A stretch of DNA of 64,000 nucleotides, taken from assembly GCA_019800895.1 (NCBI GenBank), contig JAHVKF010000001.1, positions 868,001 through 932,000 of the forward strand. Reading direction: 5' to 3'. The translations under genes and the position numbers were made by a program. Numbering within the stretch: position 1 is the stretch's first letter; the number at the start of each line of letters is the position of its first letter. Positions 36,179 to 45,742 of the stretch are shown here, in pieces. The notes beneath the pieces are model-generated. The model was given only the letters and a program-made list of their open reading frames with translations. It was not told the origin of the DNA and did not search any database. The DNA is from Halomonas denitrificans. GTDB taxonomy: Bacteria > Pseudomonadota > Gammaproteobacteria > Xanthomonadales > Wenzhouxiangellaceae.

Positions 36179-38347
36179 TCAATCGGTCTGGATGACGGAC
36201 GTGTCGGTGACCTGCACCGCCGTCCCGCCGGACAGGATCATGCTGGCCGCCTGGCCCTGCATCTCGACAGTGACCGCGGGGTTCGCCGACGGATCGAGCA
36301 GCGAGCCGTGGCTACCTGCGATGAAGCGCGTGGCGCCGCGAATACCCATCGGGTCCTGGGTGGTTCCGGTGATCGGGTCCAGCCCCATCACGCGGATCAG
36401 CGGCTCGGTGCCCGACAGCGGCGCACCCGGCACGGCGTTCGGCACGACCGTATCGCCCGCGACCTGGTGGAGCAGGATCGAGTTGTCCTGCACGGTGACG
36501 CGAGCCCAGTTGATCGGGTCGGCGGAGTCGACGACCGTCTGGGCCGCGCCCAGGAACTGGAAGAAGTCCGGCGAGTCCGGTTCGACCCCCGCCTGCTGCA
36601 GGCCGGCGCGGATCACCGGGCCGAAGGTCTGCGAACCGGCGAGCAGGTTGGCGATACCGCCACCCGGAACCGAGAGGACCGCGTTGTTGACGGTCGGCTC
36701 GACGCCGAGGAACGCGGTGCCGACGATCGAGCCCAGGGACAGGCCCGTGAAGTTGATGTTCGAGCCGTCGAAGTCCGGCAGCGAATCTCCGTCGACGTCG
36801 ATGTTCGGGATGTTCAACGCCAGCGTCGACAGGTCGACCTGCGCCTGGCGGTTGTTGTCCCGCGCGGTCAGCAGGCTCTGCAGGTTGATGAAGTACGCAC
36901 CGGAGCCGTCGATGTTGCCGTCCGGACCGGGTGCGCCGGTCGCGTTGTCCTGCAGGTCGAGATCGAAGGTGCGCTCGGTCGCCCCCGGAATCGCCGCGAA
37001 CGGCGTGTTGCCGATGTACAGCGCAGCCAGCGGCTGGCTCGGGTCCGTGGGGTCGGTCTGGGTGATGCCGTGCAGCGGCAGGTCCATCGAGACCACCGCG
37101 AAACCGATCGAGGCCATGGTGTCCGCGATCGCCAGCGCCTGCGAGCGATTGCCCGTGATGCCGTGCTGGAAGATCACCACCGGCCAGCCGCCGGCCGGCT
37201 TGACCTGGCCGGAGAACTCGTTCGGCACGGTCACCAGGATCGGCGCGACCTGGCGGGCGCGTTCGACCGGAATCGGGTTCGCGACCGTGATGTTGGTCGA
37301 GGTCGGGTCGAGACCCAGCGAATCGAAGGGCGGGATGTAGTTGCCCGGCGCGGCTTCCCAGAACTGGTTCAGGGGCGCGGTCGGGTTCTCGGCCGACGGC
37401 ACGCCGAGGAAGTACGGCAGCTCGACGACGCCGATCAGCACGTCGGCGATGCCCGGCGACGCACCCGGCGGGAGCACGTCGGCCGTGGTCAGGCCGGTCG
37501 GTGCAACCTGGGCCGAGGTCGGCGACAGCGTCGAACGGACCACGCTGAGCACCGGGGTGATCGACTGGGTCGTCGCCGTCCAGGACAGCACGATGTCTTC
37601 GCGCGCGATGCCCGCGAACGCGGACGCGGCGAACTCACGGGAGTTGGTCAGCTGCCGAAGCGGCTCGAGGGCCTGAGCCGTGGCGTTGTCGAGCAGCGGC
37701 TCCGTGCTCACGCCGCCCGCGGTCACGAGGGGATCGGTCCGCTTGGAGAGGAAGTAGGTCTGCGAGGGCGTGGCGATATTGCCGGCCGGGTCCTCGACAC
37801 CGTTGGTGACGATCGCCATGTAGGCCGTCAGCTCCTGCAGCGGCACCAGCGGCACGATGGCGATCGAGGCGCCGTCCGGTCCGTTCGACGTGACCGAGGT
37901 GACGTACTCGACGCCGGGGGTCAGCTCCCGGTTGACCTGCTGGACCGCGATGCTGCCCTGCACGAGCTGCACCTCGAACATGCGAACGGTCGAGCCGGGG
38001 ACGACGGTCGACGCGTTGATCTGGTCGGAGAACGAGAAGCTCCAGGGGGTGACCGTGCTGAATCCGTCCAGCGCGTTCAGCGCCACGGTCGGATCGCCGA
38101 AGTCGGTCGGATCGGCAACCGGAATGTTCAGGGTCAGGTCCGTCGTCCCCAGGAACAGCAGGTTGATGGGAAAGGGCAGGAGACCATTGGACGGATCGTA
38201 GACGGCCGTCAGGGTGTCGGTGGTCAGGCCGCCGTCCGGATTGGTCGCCGGCTGGGTCGGCACCGAGCGGTCGGTGCTCGAACTGCCGCCGCAACCCGCA
38301 AGGATGGTCAGCGCCAGCGCGAACGCCGGGATCAGACGATACTTCAT
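36179..38347 (-). CDS. VolA/Pla-1-type extracellular lipase lipoprotein
   Basis: A 722-residue lipoprotein (lipobox LAGC, Cys19, then GGSSS). The N-terminal 270 residues match the bacterial virulence factor lipase N-terminal type; the C-terminal half is an alpha/beta hydrolase. The nucleophile elbow is GLSLG (about residue 536), preceded by WPVVIFQHGITGNR (oxyanion region, about 390). The acid is probably in HQVAGDTVVP (about 630) and the histidine in GSHGSLLDP (about 684). Vibrio VolA is a surface lysophospholipase that lets cells use host lipid. SD GGGGAGA precedes the ATG. As first gene of the envelope operon it would supply free fatty acids or lysolipids. Confidence 0.85.
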   Translation of the reverse strand: MKYRLIPAFALALTILAGCGGSSSTDRSVPTQPATNPDGGLTTDTLTAVYDPSNGLLPFPINLLFLGTTDLTLNIPVADPTDFGDPTVALNALDGFSTVTPWSFSFSDQINASTVVPGSTVRMFEVQLVQGSIAVQQVNRELTPGVEYVTSVTSNGPDGASIAIVPLVPLQELTAYMAIVTNGVEDPAGNIATPSQTYFLSKRTDPLVTAGGVSTEPLLDNATAQALEPLRQLTNSREFAASAFAGIAREDIVLSWTATTQSITPVLSVVRSTLSPTSAQVAPTGLTTADVLPPGASPGIADVLIGVVELPYFLGVPSAENPTAPLNQFWEAAPGNYIPPFDSLGLDPTSTNITVANPIPVERARQVAPILVTVPNEFSGQVKPAGGWPVVIFQHGITGNRSQALAIADTMASIGFAVVSMDLPLHGITQTDPTDPSQPLAALYIGNTPFAAIPGATERTFDLDLQDNATGAPGPDGNIDGSGAYFINLQSLLTARDNNRQAQVDLSTLALNIPNIDVDGDSLPDFDGSNINFTGLSLGSIVGTAFLGVEPTVNNAVLSVPGGGIANLLAGSQTFGPVIRAGLQQAGVEPDSPDFFQFLGAAQTVVDSADPINWARVTVQDNSILLHQVAGDTVVPNAVPGAPLSGTEPLIRVMGLDPITGTTQDPMGIRGATRFIAGSHGSLLDPSANPAVTVEMQGQAASMILSGGTAVQVTDTSVIQTD

Positions 38348-38649
38348 CAGATTTTCTCCCCGAAGCTTGAGCTTGTCGGTCGTTATTTATGTAGGGCTCC
38401 GGCCGGAAACGGGCAGCGGCTCGGAATCGCCCTCGTATGATATGAACAGGCTCCGCGCGAATGCAAGCGGCACAAGGCTTCCCCCGTTCGATTCAAGAGC
38501 GTACCCGAATCGGCGATGCCGCGGGTCACCGTCGCCCCGACGACGAATCCACACCCTGTGCATCGAAGATCCTCGCAGTCGGCACGCAGCGTTTGCGCAC
38601 CGGGGCCGACTTCGGGCAAGGTACGCGCTTTCCCGAGCGACCGATTCCG
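38348..38649. other. Divergent intergenic region, lipase operon / Nramp-like gene
   Basis: A 302-bp region with no gene. The left 90 bp are relatively AT-rich (TTATTTATGTAGGG) and hold the lipase ribosome site and the candidate leftward promoter. The right part is GC-rich and shows no repeat, riboswitch or metal-regulator box that I could recognise, though the frame of the Nramp-like gene stays open back to 38461. Confidence 0.5.
38437..38466 (-). promoter_or_regulatory. Candidate sigma70 promoter of the envelope operon
   Basis: On the minus strand TTGCAT (38461-38466), an 18-bp spacer, then TATCAT (38437-38442). Transcription would begin near 38430, about 80 nt before the lipase ATG. The -10 is good, the -35 matches only its first half. 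Confidence 0.4.
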
Positions 38650-39945
38650 ATGACTGCACCCCGCACCGCCTCCACCCTCCGCGCCGCGATCGGCCCGGGC
38701 CTGCTGATGGCCGGCGCGGCGGTCGGCGTGTCGCACCTGGTCCAGTCGACCCGAGCCGGGGCCGAGTACGGCCTGGCCCTGGCCGTGCTGGTCGTCATCG
38801 GCTGCGTCCTGAAGTTCCCGTTCCTCGAGTACGGGCCGCGCTACGCCGCGGCGACCGGGGAGAGCCTGGTGGCCGGCTATCGACGCATGGGGCGATGGGC
38901 GCTGGGGCTGTTCGCGCTGATCACGGTCAGCACCATGTTCATCGTCAGCGCCGCGGTCACGCTGGTGACGGCCGGCCTGACCGGCCTGCTGTTCGGCCTC
39001 GACCTGTCGCCGACCGCTCTCTCGGCGTTGGTGTTGACTGCATGCACGGCACTGCTGGTGTTCGGCCACTACCGCGCTCTCGACCGGATCATGAAGATCA
39101 TCATGGCCGGCCTGGCCCTGATCACCCTGACCGCGGTCGTGCTGGCGCTCGGCGCCGTCGCCGACGGCGCCGGTTTCGAGCGTCTCGCCGCGAGCCTGAC
39201 CGACGACCGCCTACGCACCGGTGCGACGCTGGGCTTCGTGCTCGCCCTGCTGGGCTGGATGCCCATCCCGCTCGACGCGGCGGCATGGCATTCGCTGTGG
39301 ACCGTCGAACGGGCGCGGCAGACGGGGCACCGTCCGAGCCTCCGCGAGGCCGCCGTCGACTTCCACATCGGCTACGCCGGGGCCACGCTGCTGGCGCTGG
39401 CCTTCCTGCTGCTCGGCGCGCTGACCATGTACGGCACCGGGTCGGAATTCGCCGGCGGGGCCGTGGCCTTCGCCGGACAGTTCGTCGACCTCTACGCCCG
39501 CAGCCTGGGCGACTGGTCGCGCCCCTTGATCGCCGCCGCCGCGCTGGCCACGATGCTGTCGACCACGCTGACCGTCATCGACGCCTTTCCGCGCGTGCTG
39601 CGCGCTCTCATCGAACAGGCAGCGGCCACGGGCGACGCCCGGGAGCGACCGGATCCGGCCCGGCACCGCGCCCTGTACCTGTCGGGCCTGGCGCTGATCG
39701 TGGCCGGCGCACTCGGCGTCATCGCCCTGTTCGGCGCGCAGTTCACTTCGTTGATCGACTTCATCACCACCGTGTCCTTCCTCGCCGCCCCGGTCGTGGC
39801 CTGGCTCAACCTGCGGTTGCTGACCGGCCGGTGGACGCCCGAGCACGCCCGCCCGGGACCGGCGCTCCGGGGGCTGTCCTGGGCCGGGCTGCTGTTCCTG
39901 GTGGCGTTCTCCCTGATCTGGATGGGCTGGCGGCTGGCCGGCTGA
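38650..39945 (+). CDS. Nramp-related transporter lacking the canonical metal motif
   Basis: A 431-residue inner-membrane protein with about eleven helices, alignable with the Nramp family: AAIGPGLLMAGAAVGVSHLVQ in the first helix, VLKFPFLEYGPRYAAATGE in the second/third, and GWMPIPLDAAAWHSLW in the sixth. Mn/Fe Nramps carry DPGN in helix 1 and a methionine-containing AxxMPH in helix 6 to hold the metal. Here helix 1 reads GAAVGVSH and helix 6 MPIPLD, so the substrate is probably not the usual transition metal. Its stop abuts the stop of the convergent dioxygenase-sulfotransferase gene with no gap. Confidence 0.78.
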   Translation: MTAPRTASTLRAAIGPGLLMAGAAVGVSHLVQSTRAGAEYGLALAVLVVIGCVLKFPFLEYGPRYAAATGESLVAGYRRMGRWALGLFALITVSTMFIVSAAVTLVTAGLTGLLFGLDLSPTALSALVLTACTALLVFGHYRALDRIMKIIMAGLALITLTAVVLALGAVADGAGFERLAASLTDDRLRTGATLGFVLALLGWMPIPLDAAAWHSLWTVERARQTGHRPSLREAAVDFHIGYAGATLLALAFLLLGALTMYGTGSEFAGGAVAFAGQFVDLYARSLGDWSRPLIAAAALATMLSTTLTVIDAFPRVLRALIEQAAATGDARERPDPARHRALYLSGLALIVAGALGVIALFGAQFTSLIDFITTVSFLAAPVVAWLNLRLLTGRWTPEHARPGPALRGLSWAGLLFLVAFSLIWMGWRLAG

Positions 39946-41778
39946 TCAGTCGGCGGCCTCCAGTCGGCGCTGGATGCGCTGCCAGGTCGTCTCGACCATC
40001 GGCAGCACCCGCTCGAGCGCTTCTGCATTCCGCTTCCACTTGTCGGGATCGGGCCGGGTCAGCGTATGGCGCGACAGCGGCAGCTCGCCGTCGACGCGCG
40101 GCGGCGCCAGGTCCAGTTGCGAACAGAGGAACTCCAGCGTACCGCGCGGATCGTCGATCAATGTCTCGTAGCGAACCGGCACGACCCGGTGGAACGCAGC
40201 GGCGTCGAGCGCATCGAGAATCGCCTCGTGCGCGGCCTGCCATTGGCGCGCAGCAATCGTCGCGACGTCGTCGGCCGGCAGGTCCCGCCAGCCGGGAATC
40301 AACAGCAACGACCACGGCGGCCCGTTCCAGCCTGGCAGCCGTGGGTAGGTCACGAAGCGACCCGATCGCCACGCGTCGATGATGCTGCTGATGTTCTCGC
40401 GCGGGTGCCGGACCAGGTAGACCAGCTGCATACCGGGAAAGACCTGCCTGAGAAACGGCAGACGGAGGGCATTCTTGGGGGTCTTCTCGAGCAACCGCAC
40501 TTCGGGTCCCTTCGCGGCCAGCCCCTGTTCGCCCTCGTGCGCGCGCACCGCCTGCACGAACCGCTGGCGCAGGGTCTCGATCGTGGCGCGGTCCGCGTCC
40601 TCCGCCGACAGCGCGTTCGACGCAAAGCCCCGCCCGGCCGGATCCAGTGCCGGCACGCCCTCGATCACTCCGTGGCTTTCGCCGCCGACCGTGACCGCGA
40701 CCGGCGACCGGGCCATCGTCTCGAACAGCAGCGTGCTGCCGGACCGGGGCGCCGCGGCGATGACCACCGGCCGCCCCATGCGCACGCCCGGACGAGCCTG
40801 CCGATCGTTCGCGGACGTCGCCGGTGCCGGGGGGGTCATCGCGCTCCCGATCAGCACCTTGTCGAGCACACCGAAGACGTCCGCTCCGTTCGGAAACTGC
40901 AGCTGGCCAGCAAAGGGATCGAGACGTTCCCGCAGCCCATCCAGCGCACGTCGATAGGCTCCGTACCCTTCCGCTCCGGCGCCATAGCGGGCCCAGAGAC
41001 CGCGCCATTGGAACCGGAAGCGCTCGAGCACGGCCTGGAGCTGGCGTTCGACCTCGGCCGGCGGATCCGCCGCGCGGAGATCGTCGAGCATGGCGGCGAT
41101 CAGGCTTTCCTGCTCCCAGGGCGACATGACCTCCGGCGCGTTGGTCGTTTCGAAATGCAGCCTCGGCGATTCGCCGGCGGCATAGGGAATCTCCGTGGGC
41201 CGGAATCCGGCGCGCGGCTCGTATGGATCACTCGACCTGGCGAGCAGGTCCCAGAACGGTCCCGAGCCGACCGTGTCGCAGACCAGGTGGACGCGCGGCG
41301 CGCTGTCCGGATTGGTCACCTTGTGGATCTTCCAGGTATCGAAGACCCAGCACTCGCCGGCCTGCATGTGAACCGACCGGTCGCCGCAGTGGAAGCGCAC
41401 GCCCGGCGAGGTACGGATCGGCACGTGGACCCGCATCCGCTGGTGCCAGTAATAGTTCTCGTCGAAATGCGGCTTGGCCTCGGCGGCGCCGCCGATCCGC
41501 ATCAGGCGCGAGCGGCCGATCACGGTCGCGAAAGACGCCATGACCTGTTGCAGGTACGGGCACCGATCGAGCACCGGCGTCGGCGCCATGGTGCCGGCCA
41601 GGTCGTCGTTCTGTCCGCCGCCGGCGGTGACCAGCAGCAGCGCGTCGTTGTCGACGAAGCCCTGCGGATGGGGGCGCCACGCCGACGCGGGCACCGCGTC
41701 GATCTCGGCCTGGAGGCGCGCGGCATCGAAACGCAGCGGCAGCTGCAGGAACTCGGCGGGTAGCTTCATCGGATGCAT
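39946..41778 (-). CDS. Aspartyl/asparaginyl beta-hydroxylase - sulfotransferase fusion
   Basis: A 610-residue two-domain protein. Residues about 1-200 form an AspH-type 2-oxoglutarate/Fe(II) dioxygenase: first iron His104 in KPHFDENYYWHQRMRVHVPI, distal iron His152 in WKIHKVTN and the 2OG arginine at about 162. Residues about 330-600 form a sulfotransferase: the PAPS 5'-phosphosulfate loop APRSGSTLLFE (about 340) and the 3'-phosphate region YLVRHPRENISSII (about 460). The linker (200-330) is helical. It may hydroxylate then sulfate one substrate, probably a peptide or small secreted molecule; this is inference. The start (ATG 41778 or 41769) lies 129 bp from the divergent surface-protein gene. 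Confidence 0.85.
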   Translation of the reverse strand: MHPMKLPAEFLQLPLRFDAARLQAEIDAVPASAWRPHPQGFVDNDALLLVTAGGGQNDDLAGTMAPTPVLDRCPYLQQVMASFATVIGRSRLMRIGGAAEAKPHFDENYYWHQRMRVHVPIRTSPGVRFHCGDRSVHMQAGECWVFDTWKIHKVTNPDSAPRVHLVCDTVGSGPFWDLLARSSDPYEPRAGFRPTEIPYAAGESPRLHFETTNAPEVMSPWEQESLIAAMLDDLRAADPPAEVERQLQAVLERFRFQWRGLWARYGAGAEGYGAYRRALDGLRERLDPFAGQLQFPNGADVFGVLDKVLIGSAMTPPAPATSANDRQARPGVRMGRPVVIAAAPRSGSTLLFETMARSPVAVTVGGESHGVIEGVPALDPAGRGFASNALSAEDADRATIETLRQRFVQAVRAHEGEQGLAAKGPEVRLLEKTPKNALRLPFLRQVFPGMQLVYLVRHPRENISSIIDAWRSGRFVTYPRLPGWNGPPWSLLLIPGWRDLPADDVATIAARQWQAAHEAILDALDAAAFHRVVPVRYETLIDDPRGTLEFLCSQLDLAPPRVDGELPLSRHTLTRPDPDKWKRNAEALERVLPMVETTWQRIQRRLEAAD

Positions 41779-41907
41779 TGATTCGTGGAGACGATCGGCC
41801 TATTATCCACCCGGGGAAGTTGTGACACGCATCAAATAACCAGCGTGACGACGAGAGATGGATCGTATCCGTCATTCGTTGGCGCCAACTCGAGGGAGAA
41901 CCCAACG

Positions 41908-44900
41908 ATGTCCGGAGCGATACGTCCGTCCCGCCTGCACGCCGCCGTGCGTGAGGCCCTCTCGACCCTGCGCCGTCCCACGGCCTGGGCCTCTCTCGGC
42001 CTGGCCGCCGGCGGCCTGCCGGCACTGCCCGCGCTGGCTCTCGACGAGGGCGCAACGGCGACCGCAACCGTCAGCGATGCCGGACTGCACCGGGCTGCAC
42101 TGGTCGTTGTCGACGCGGGTGTGGCTGAAGGTGATGCGCTGTTGGCCGGGCTGCCGTCCGGCGCTCGGGTCATTCGGCTTCCCGGCGACGCCGACCCGCT
42201 CGGTGCCCTGACGGCTCTTGTGGCCGCCCACCCCGGCACCCGTGAATTGCACCTGGTCACGCACGGTGCGCCGGGCGAACTCCGTTTTGCCGGCGGCGCG
42301 GTGACCGGGCGTGACCTGGCCCGCTACGCCGCTCGCCTCGAGACCTGGTTCGGCGACGGCCGCGGCGGCATCGTGCTGTACGGCTGCGACGTGGCCTCGG
42401 GCGCCTCCGGCAGCGAGTTCATCGAAATCCTGGGCCGGCTGACCGGCGTTCCGGTCTGGGCCTCGGACGACCCGACCGGCGATGCGGACCGCGGTGGCGA
42501 CTGGACGCTCGAGCGGTCGACCGTCCTCGCCTCCCGCGCGCCGATCTTCGGCGACGCCGCACGGGCGGAATTCACCGGACTGCTCGGCGGCTTCACGGTC
42601 ACCGACGGCGGCGACAGCGGTCCCGGCACGCTGCGCCAGGCCGTGCTCGATGCCAATGCGGCACCCGGCCCGGACTCCATCGATTTCGATCCCGGCCTCA
42701 GCGGCAGCACGATCACGCTGACGACGGGCGAGATCGACATCACCGACGATCTCCAGATCAACGGTCCGGGCGCGCCGAACCTGACGATCAGCGGCAACGA
42801 CGATTCGCGCATCTTCGATATCGCCCCCTCGGCCTCCGAAGTGACGATCTCGGGGCTGACACTGACCGAAGGCTTTGCCTACAACGAAGACGGCGGAGCC
42901 ATCCACAGCCTGGCATCGAGCCGGCTGACCATTGCCGATTCCGTGATTACCGGCAATCAGGCCTACGCGCCCTACTACCTCAACCGAGACGCGCATCGGG
43001 GCGGCGGGTACGGCGGCGGCAACGGCGGCGGCGTGGCGCAGTTCGGCGGCGAACTGGTCATCACCGGCACCACCGTATCGAACAACCAGGCGAAATACGA
43101 CGGCGGCGGCGTGCTGTTCAACGGCACCTACGGCGACGACCTGCTCCAGATCGATCTGTCGACGATTACCGGCAACACGGCCGGCGCCTTCGGCGGGGTC
43201 TACTACGGCGGAACCGGCTTCGGCGGCGGCATCTCGATCGACCGGGGCAACTACGGCGGCACCCTGACCATCTCCAACACCACCATCGCGTCGAACTCGG
43301 CGACGACCGGCGGCGGGCTGTCGTTGTACGCCGATGCGTTGAGCAGCCAGAGCGATGGAGCCGCAGTGCTCGGCACCCTTACCATTTCCAACTCCACCGT
43401 GCAGGACAACACCGCGCGGCGAGCCGGCGGCGGCCTGTTCCTGTACGGCGAAGAAGACATCAACGCGATCCTGATCAGCGACAGCCAGATCCTCGACAAC
43501 CAGGTGCAGGCGCAGGGCCCGCCGCTTCGCGGAGGCGCCGCCAACGGCGCCGGCGGCGGCTTGCTGTTCTCCAACGACTACGGGCTGGGCAGTCTGACGG
43601 TGCGGGATACCACCATCAGCGGCAACTCGGCGACGGTCGGCGCGGGGGCGCTGGTCATCTTCGAATCCTACGGGTCGACGGTGCTGTTCGAAGACAGCAC
43701 GATCAGCGCCAACACGGCGACCGCCGGGAACCCGGTTCGCGAGCGAGGCGGCGCGACCTACGGCTTCGGTGGCGGGCTGGCCCTGTTCAACGAAGAAGGC
43801 ATCTACGGCAGCCCCTACGGTTCGCTGACCCTCCGCGACACCACGATCAGCGGCAACTCCGCAGACAACGGCGGCGGCGGGGTCGCCGCCTTCACCCGCG
43901 ACGTGTTCGGAGGACCCGTTCGCAACGGCGACCCGAGTCGCGGCCTGGTCCGCTCGGGCGGCAGGCGCGGAACCGCCGAGCGGGAGCGCGACCGTCAACG
44001 CGGCAGTTACTACTCGTTGCTGAGCGAAGTCACGGTCGAGCATTCGACCATCAGCGGCAACGACGCGCGATTCGGCGGCGGCATCGCTGCCGCAGGGCGC
44101 GGAACGCGGGGCCTGCTTCTGCTCAACAGCACGGTCAGCGGCAACAGCGCTTCCGACAGCGGCGGCGCCATCGATCTCTACGGCACGGGCTACTACATCA
44201 ACCGCGGGATTTCCTCGATGCGGCTCGACGCCACCTTCGCCACGATCGCAAGCAACACGTCGACCGGCCCGCGCGGAGGAAACGGGGTCGGCGGCATCCG
44301 GATGAACGGGTACGCGACCGCCGACCTTCGCAACTCGATCGTCGCCGACAACGGCTACGACATCAGCGGCTTCGCCTACGCGGACTCCTCGCTGATCGAG
44401 GACGACAGCCAGGCGACGATCGTCGGCAACAACACGCTCACCGGAATCGATCCCCAGCTCGGTCCGCTGCAGGACAACGGCGGCCCGACGGAGACCCAGC
44501 GTCCGGACCCGGCCAGCCCGGTCATCGATGCCGCCAATCCGGCCTTCGCATCGCCGCCGGACTTCGACCAGCGCGGCGCCGGCTTCCCGCGCGTTGTCGG
44601 TGCCGCACCGGACATGGGCGCGGTCGAGGGCGAACTGCCACCGAACATCGCGATCGCGCCGGACCCGCTCGACTTCGGGGTCCAGAAGGTCGGCGAGACC
44701 AGCGCCCCGCAGTCGGTGACGATCTCGAACACCGGCGGCCAGCTCGACGTCAGCGCAGTAAGCGCCGCAGGCGGCTCGTTCGCCGCCGCGGGCGGTACCT
44801 GCGGTGGAGCGCCATTCAGCCTCGCGGATGGCGAAAGCTGCACGCTCGACTTCACCTTCACGCCGATCGCCGTGGGCGTCGACAGCCTGAACATCACGCT

Positions 44901-45717
44901 GACGACCAACGACGGCGACGGCCCCGATACCTTCCTGCTGACCGGTGAAGGCGCGCTCGGGGAGCTGGACATCACGCCCGCTCCGGTCGAGTTCGGCAAC
45001 GTCACGGTGGGATCGACCAGTGCGCCGCAATCGGCGACCCTGGAGAACATCGGCGTGGTCGACGTGGTAGTCAGCGCGATCGAGGCGGCGGCGGCCCCGT
45101 TCGCGGCTGCCGGCGGCAGCTGCGGCGCCCCGCCGTTCACGCTGGCGCCGACCGCGACCTGCACGGTCGACTACACCTTCACGCCGGCCGTGGTCGGCCC
45201 GGCGACCCAGACGCTGGACGTGACCAGTGACGGCAGCACCTCGCCGGACCCGATCGATCTATCCGGAACCGGCGTCGGTACGCCGACGGTCGGCCTGAGT
45301 ACCAACGACGTCGACTTCGGCACGATCTCGCTGGGCGTCGGCGGCACGGCCCTGGTCACCTTGACCAACACCGGCACGGTCCCGCTGGACATCTCGTCCA
45401 TCACCGATCCAGCACCGCCGTTCTCGCTGACCTTCGGCACGCGCGGCGCGACCCTGTGCTCGAACCCGCCGTTCACGCTGAGCCCGTCGGCCAGCTGCGA
45501 TCTCCAGGTCGGCTTCGACCCGGTCGCAAGCGGCGCCTACGCCTCCAGCTTCGACATCCTGAGCAATGCGCCGAGCTCACCGGACACGGTGAACCTCCAG
45601 GGCAGCGCCGGGGAAGCGATCGCGATTCCCACCCTGGGACGCTGGGGACTGATGCTGCTCGGCGGCGTGATGGGCCTGCTCGGCTGGCTCGGCCTGAGGC
45701 GGCGCGGCACGAGCTGA
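41908..45717 (+). CDS. Large surface protein: DUF4347, beta-helix, ASH-type repeats, IPTL-CTERM
   Basis: A 1269-residue exported protein. Start ATG 41908 follows GGGAGAA. Signal peptide ends near residue 44. DUF4347 domain at about 62-210 (RELHLVTHGAPGELRF, GGIVLYGCDVASG). GDSGPGTLRQAVLDANA near 235 begins a right-handed beta-helix to about 870, with repeats of the form DTTISGNSA rich in Gly and Asn. Three choice-of-anchor-D (ASH-like) units follow (DPLDFGVQKVGETSAPQSVTI, then two similar). The end, IPTLGRWGLMLLGGVMG plus RRR, is an IPTL-CTERM sorting signal for exosortase processing. It probably is an adhesin or matrix protein. An insert rich in Arg (about 680-710) breaks the helix pattern. 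Confidence 0.88.
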   Translation: MSGAIRPSRLHAAVREALSTLRRPTAWASLGLAAGGLPALPALALDEGATATATVSDAGLHRAALVVVDAGVAEGDALLAGLPSGARVIRLPGDADPLGALTALVAAHPGTRELHLVTHGAPGELRFAGGAVTGRDLARYAARLETWFGDGRGGIVLYGCDVASGASGSEFIEILGRLTGVPVWASDDPTGDADRGGDWTLERSTVLASRAPIFGDAARAEFTGLLGGFTVTDGGDSGPGTLRQAVLDANAAPGPDSIDFDPGLSGSTITLTTGEIDITDDLQINGPGAPNLTISGNDDSRIFDIAPSASEVTISGLTLTEGFAYNEDGGAIHSLASSRLTIADSVITGNQAYAPYYLNRDAHRGGGYGGGNGGGVAQFGGELVITGTTVSNNQAKYDGGGVLFNGTYGDDLLQIDLSTITGNTAGAFGGVYYGGTGFGGGISIDRGNYGGTLTISNTTIASNSATTGGGLSLYADALSSQSDGAAVLGTLTISNSTVQDNTARRAGGGLFLYGEEDINAILISDSQILDNQVQAQGPPLRGGAANGAGGGLLFSNDYGLGSLTVRDTTISGNSATVGAGALVIFESYGSTVLFEDSTISANTATAGNPVRERGGATYGFGGGLALFNEEGIYGSPYGSLTLRDTTISGNSADNGGGGVAAFTRDVFGGPVRNGDPSRGLVRSGGRRGTAERERDRQRGSYYSLLSEVTVEHSTISGNDARFGGGIAAAGRGTRGLLLLNSTVSGNSASDSGGAIDLYGTGYYINRGISSMRLDATFATIASNTSTGPRGGNGVGGIRMNGYATADLRNSIVADNGYDISGFAYADSSLIEDDSQATIVGNNTLTGIDPQLGPLQDNGGPTETQRPDPASPVIDAANPAFASPPDFDQRGAGFPRVVGAAPDMGAVEGELPPNIAIAPDPLDFGVQKVGETSAPQSVTISNTGGQLDVSAVSAAGGSFAAAGGTCGGAPFSLADGESCTLDFTFTPIAVGVDSLNITLTTNDGDGPDTFLLTGEGALGELDITPAPVEFGNVTVGSTSAPQSATLENIGVVDVVVSAIEAAAAPFAAAGGSCGAPPFTLAPTATCTVDYTFTPAVVGPATQTLDVTSDGSTSPDPIDLSGTGVGTPTVGLSTNDVDFGTISLGVGGTALVTLTNTGTVPLDISSITDPAPPFSLTFGTRGATLCSNPPFTLSPSASCDLQVGFDPVASGAYASSFDILSNAPSSPDTVNLQGSAGEAIAIPTLGRWGLMLLGGVMGLLGWLGLRRRGTS

Positions 45718-45742
45718 CCCCGGAAACGGAGATCTCGAAGAC

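Noticed and set aside
43000-43900. RTX calcium repeats
   Set aside because: The Gly-rich segments follow a beta-helix pattern (DTTISGNSA), not GGxGxDxUx nonapeptides, and there is no type I secretion gene.
41872-45030. A 1052-codon open frame opposite the IPTL-CTERM gene
   Set aside because: High GC keeps the antisense frame open. Its product is Arg/Ala/Val-rich without domains, while the plus strand encodes clear DUF4347, beta-helix and sorting motifs.
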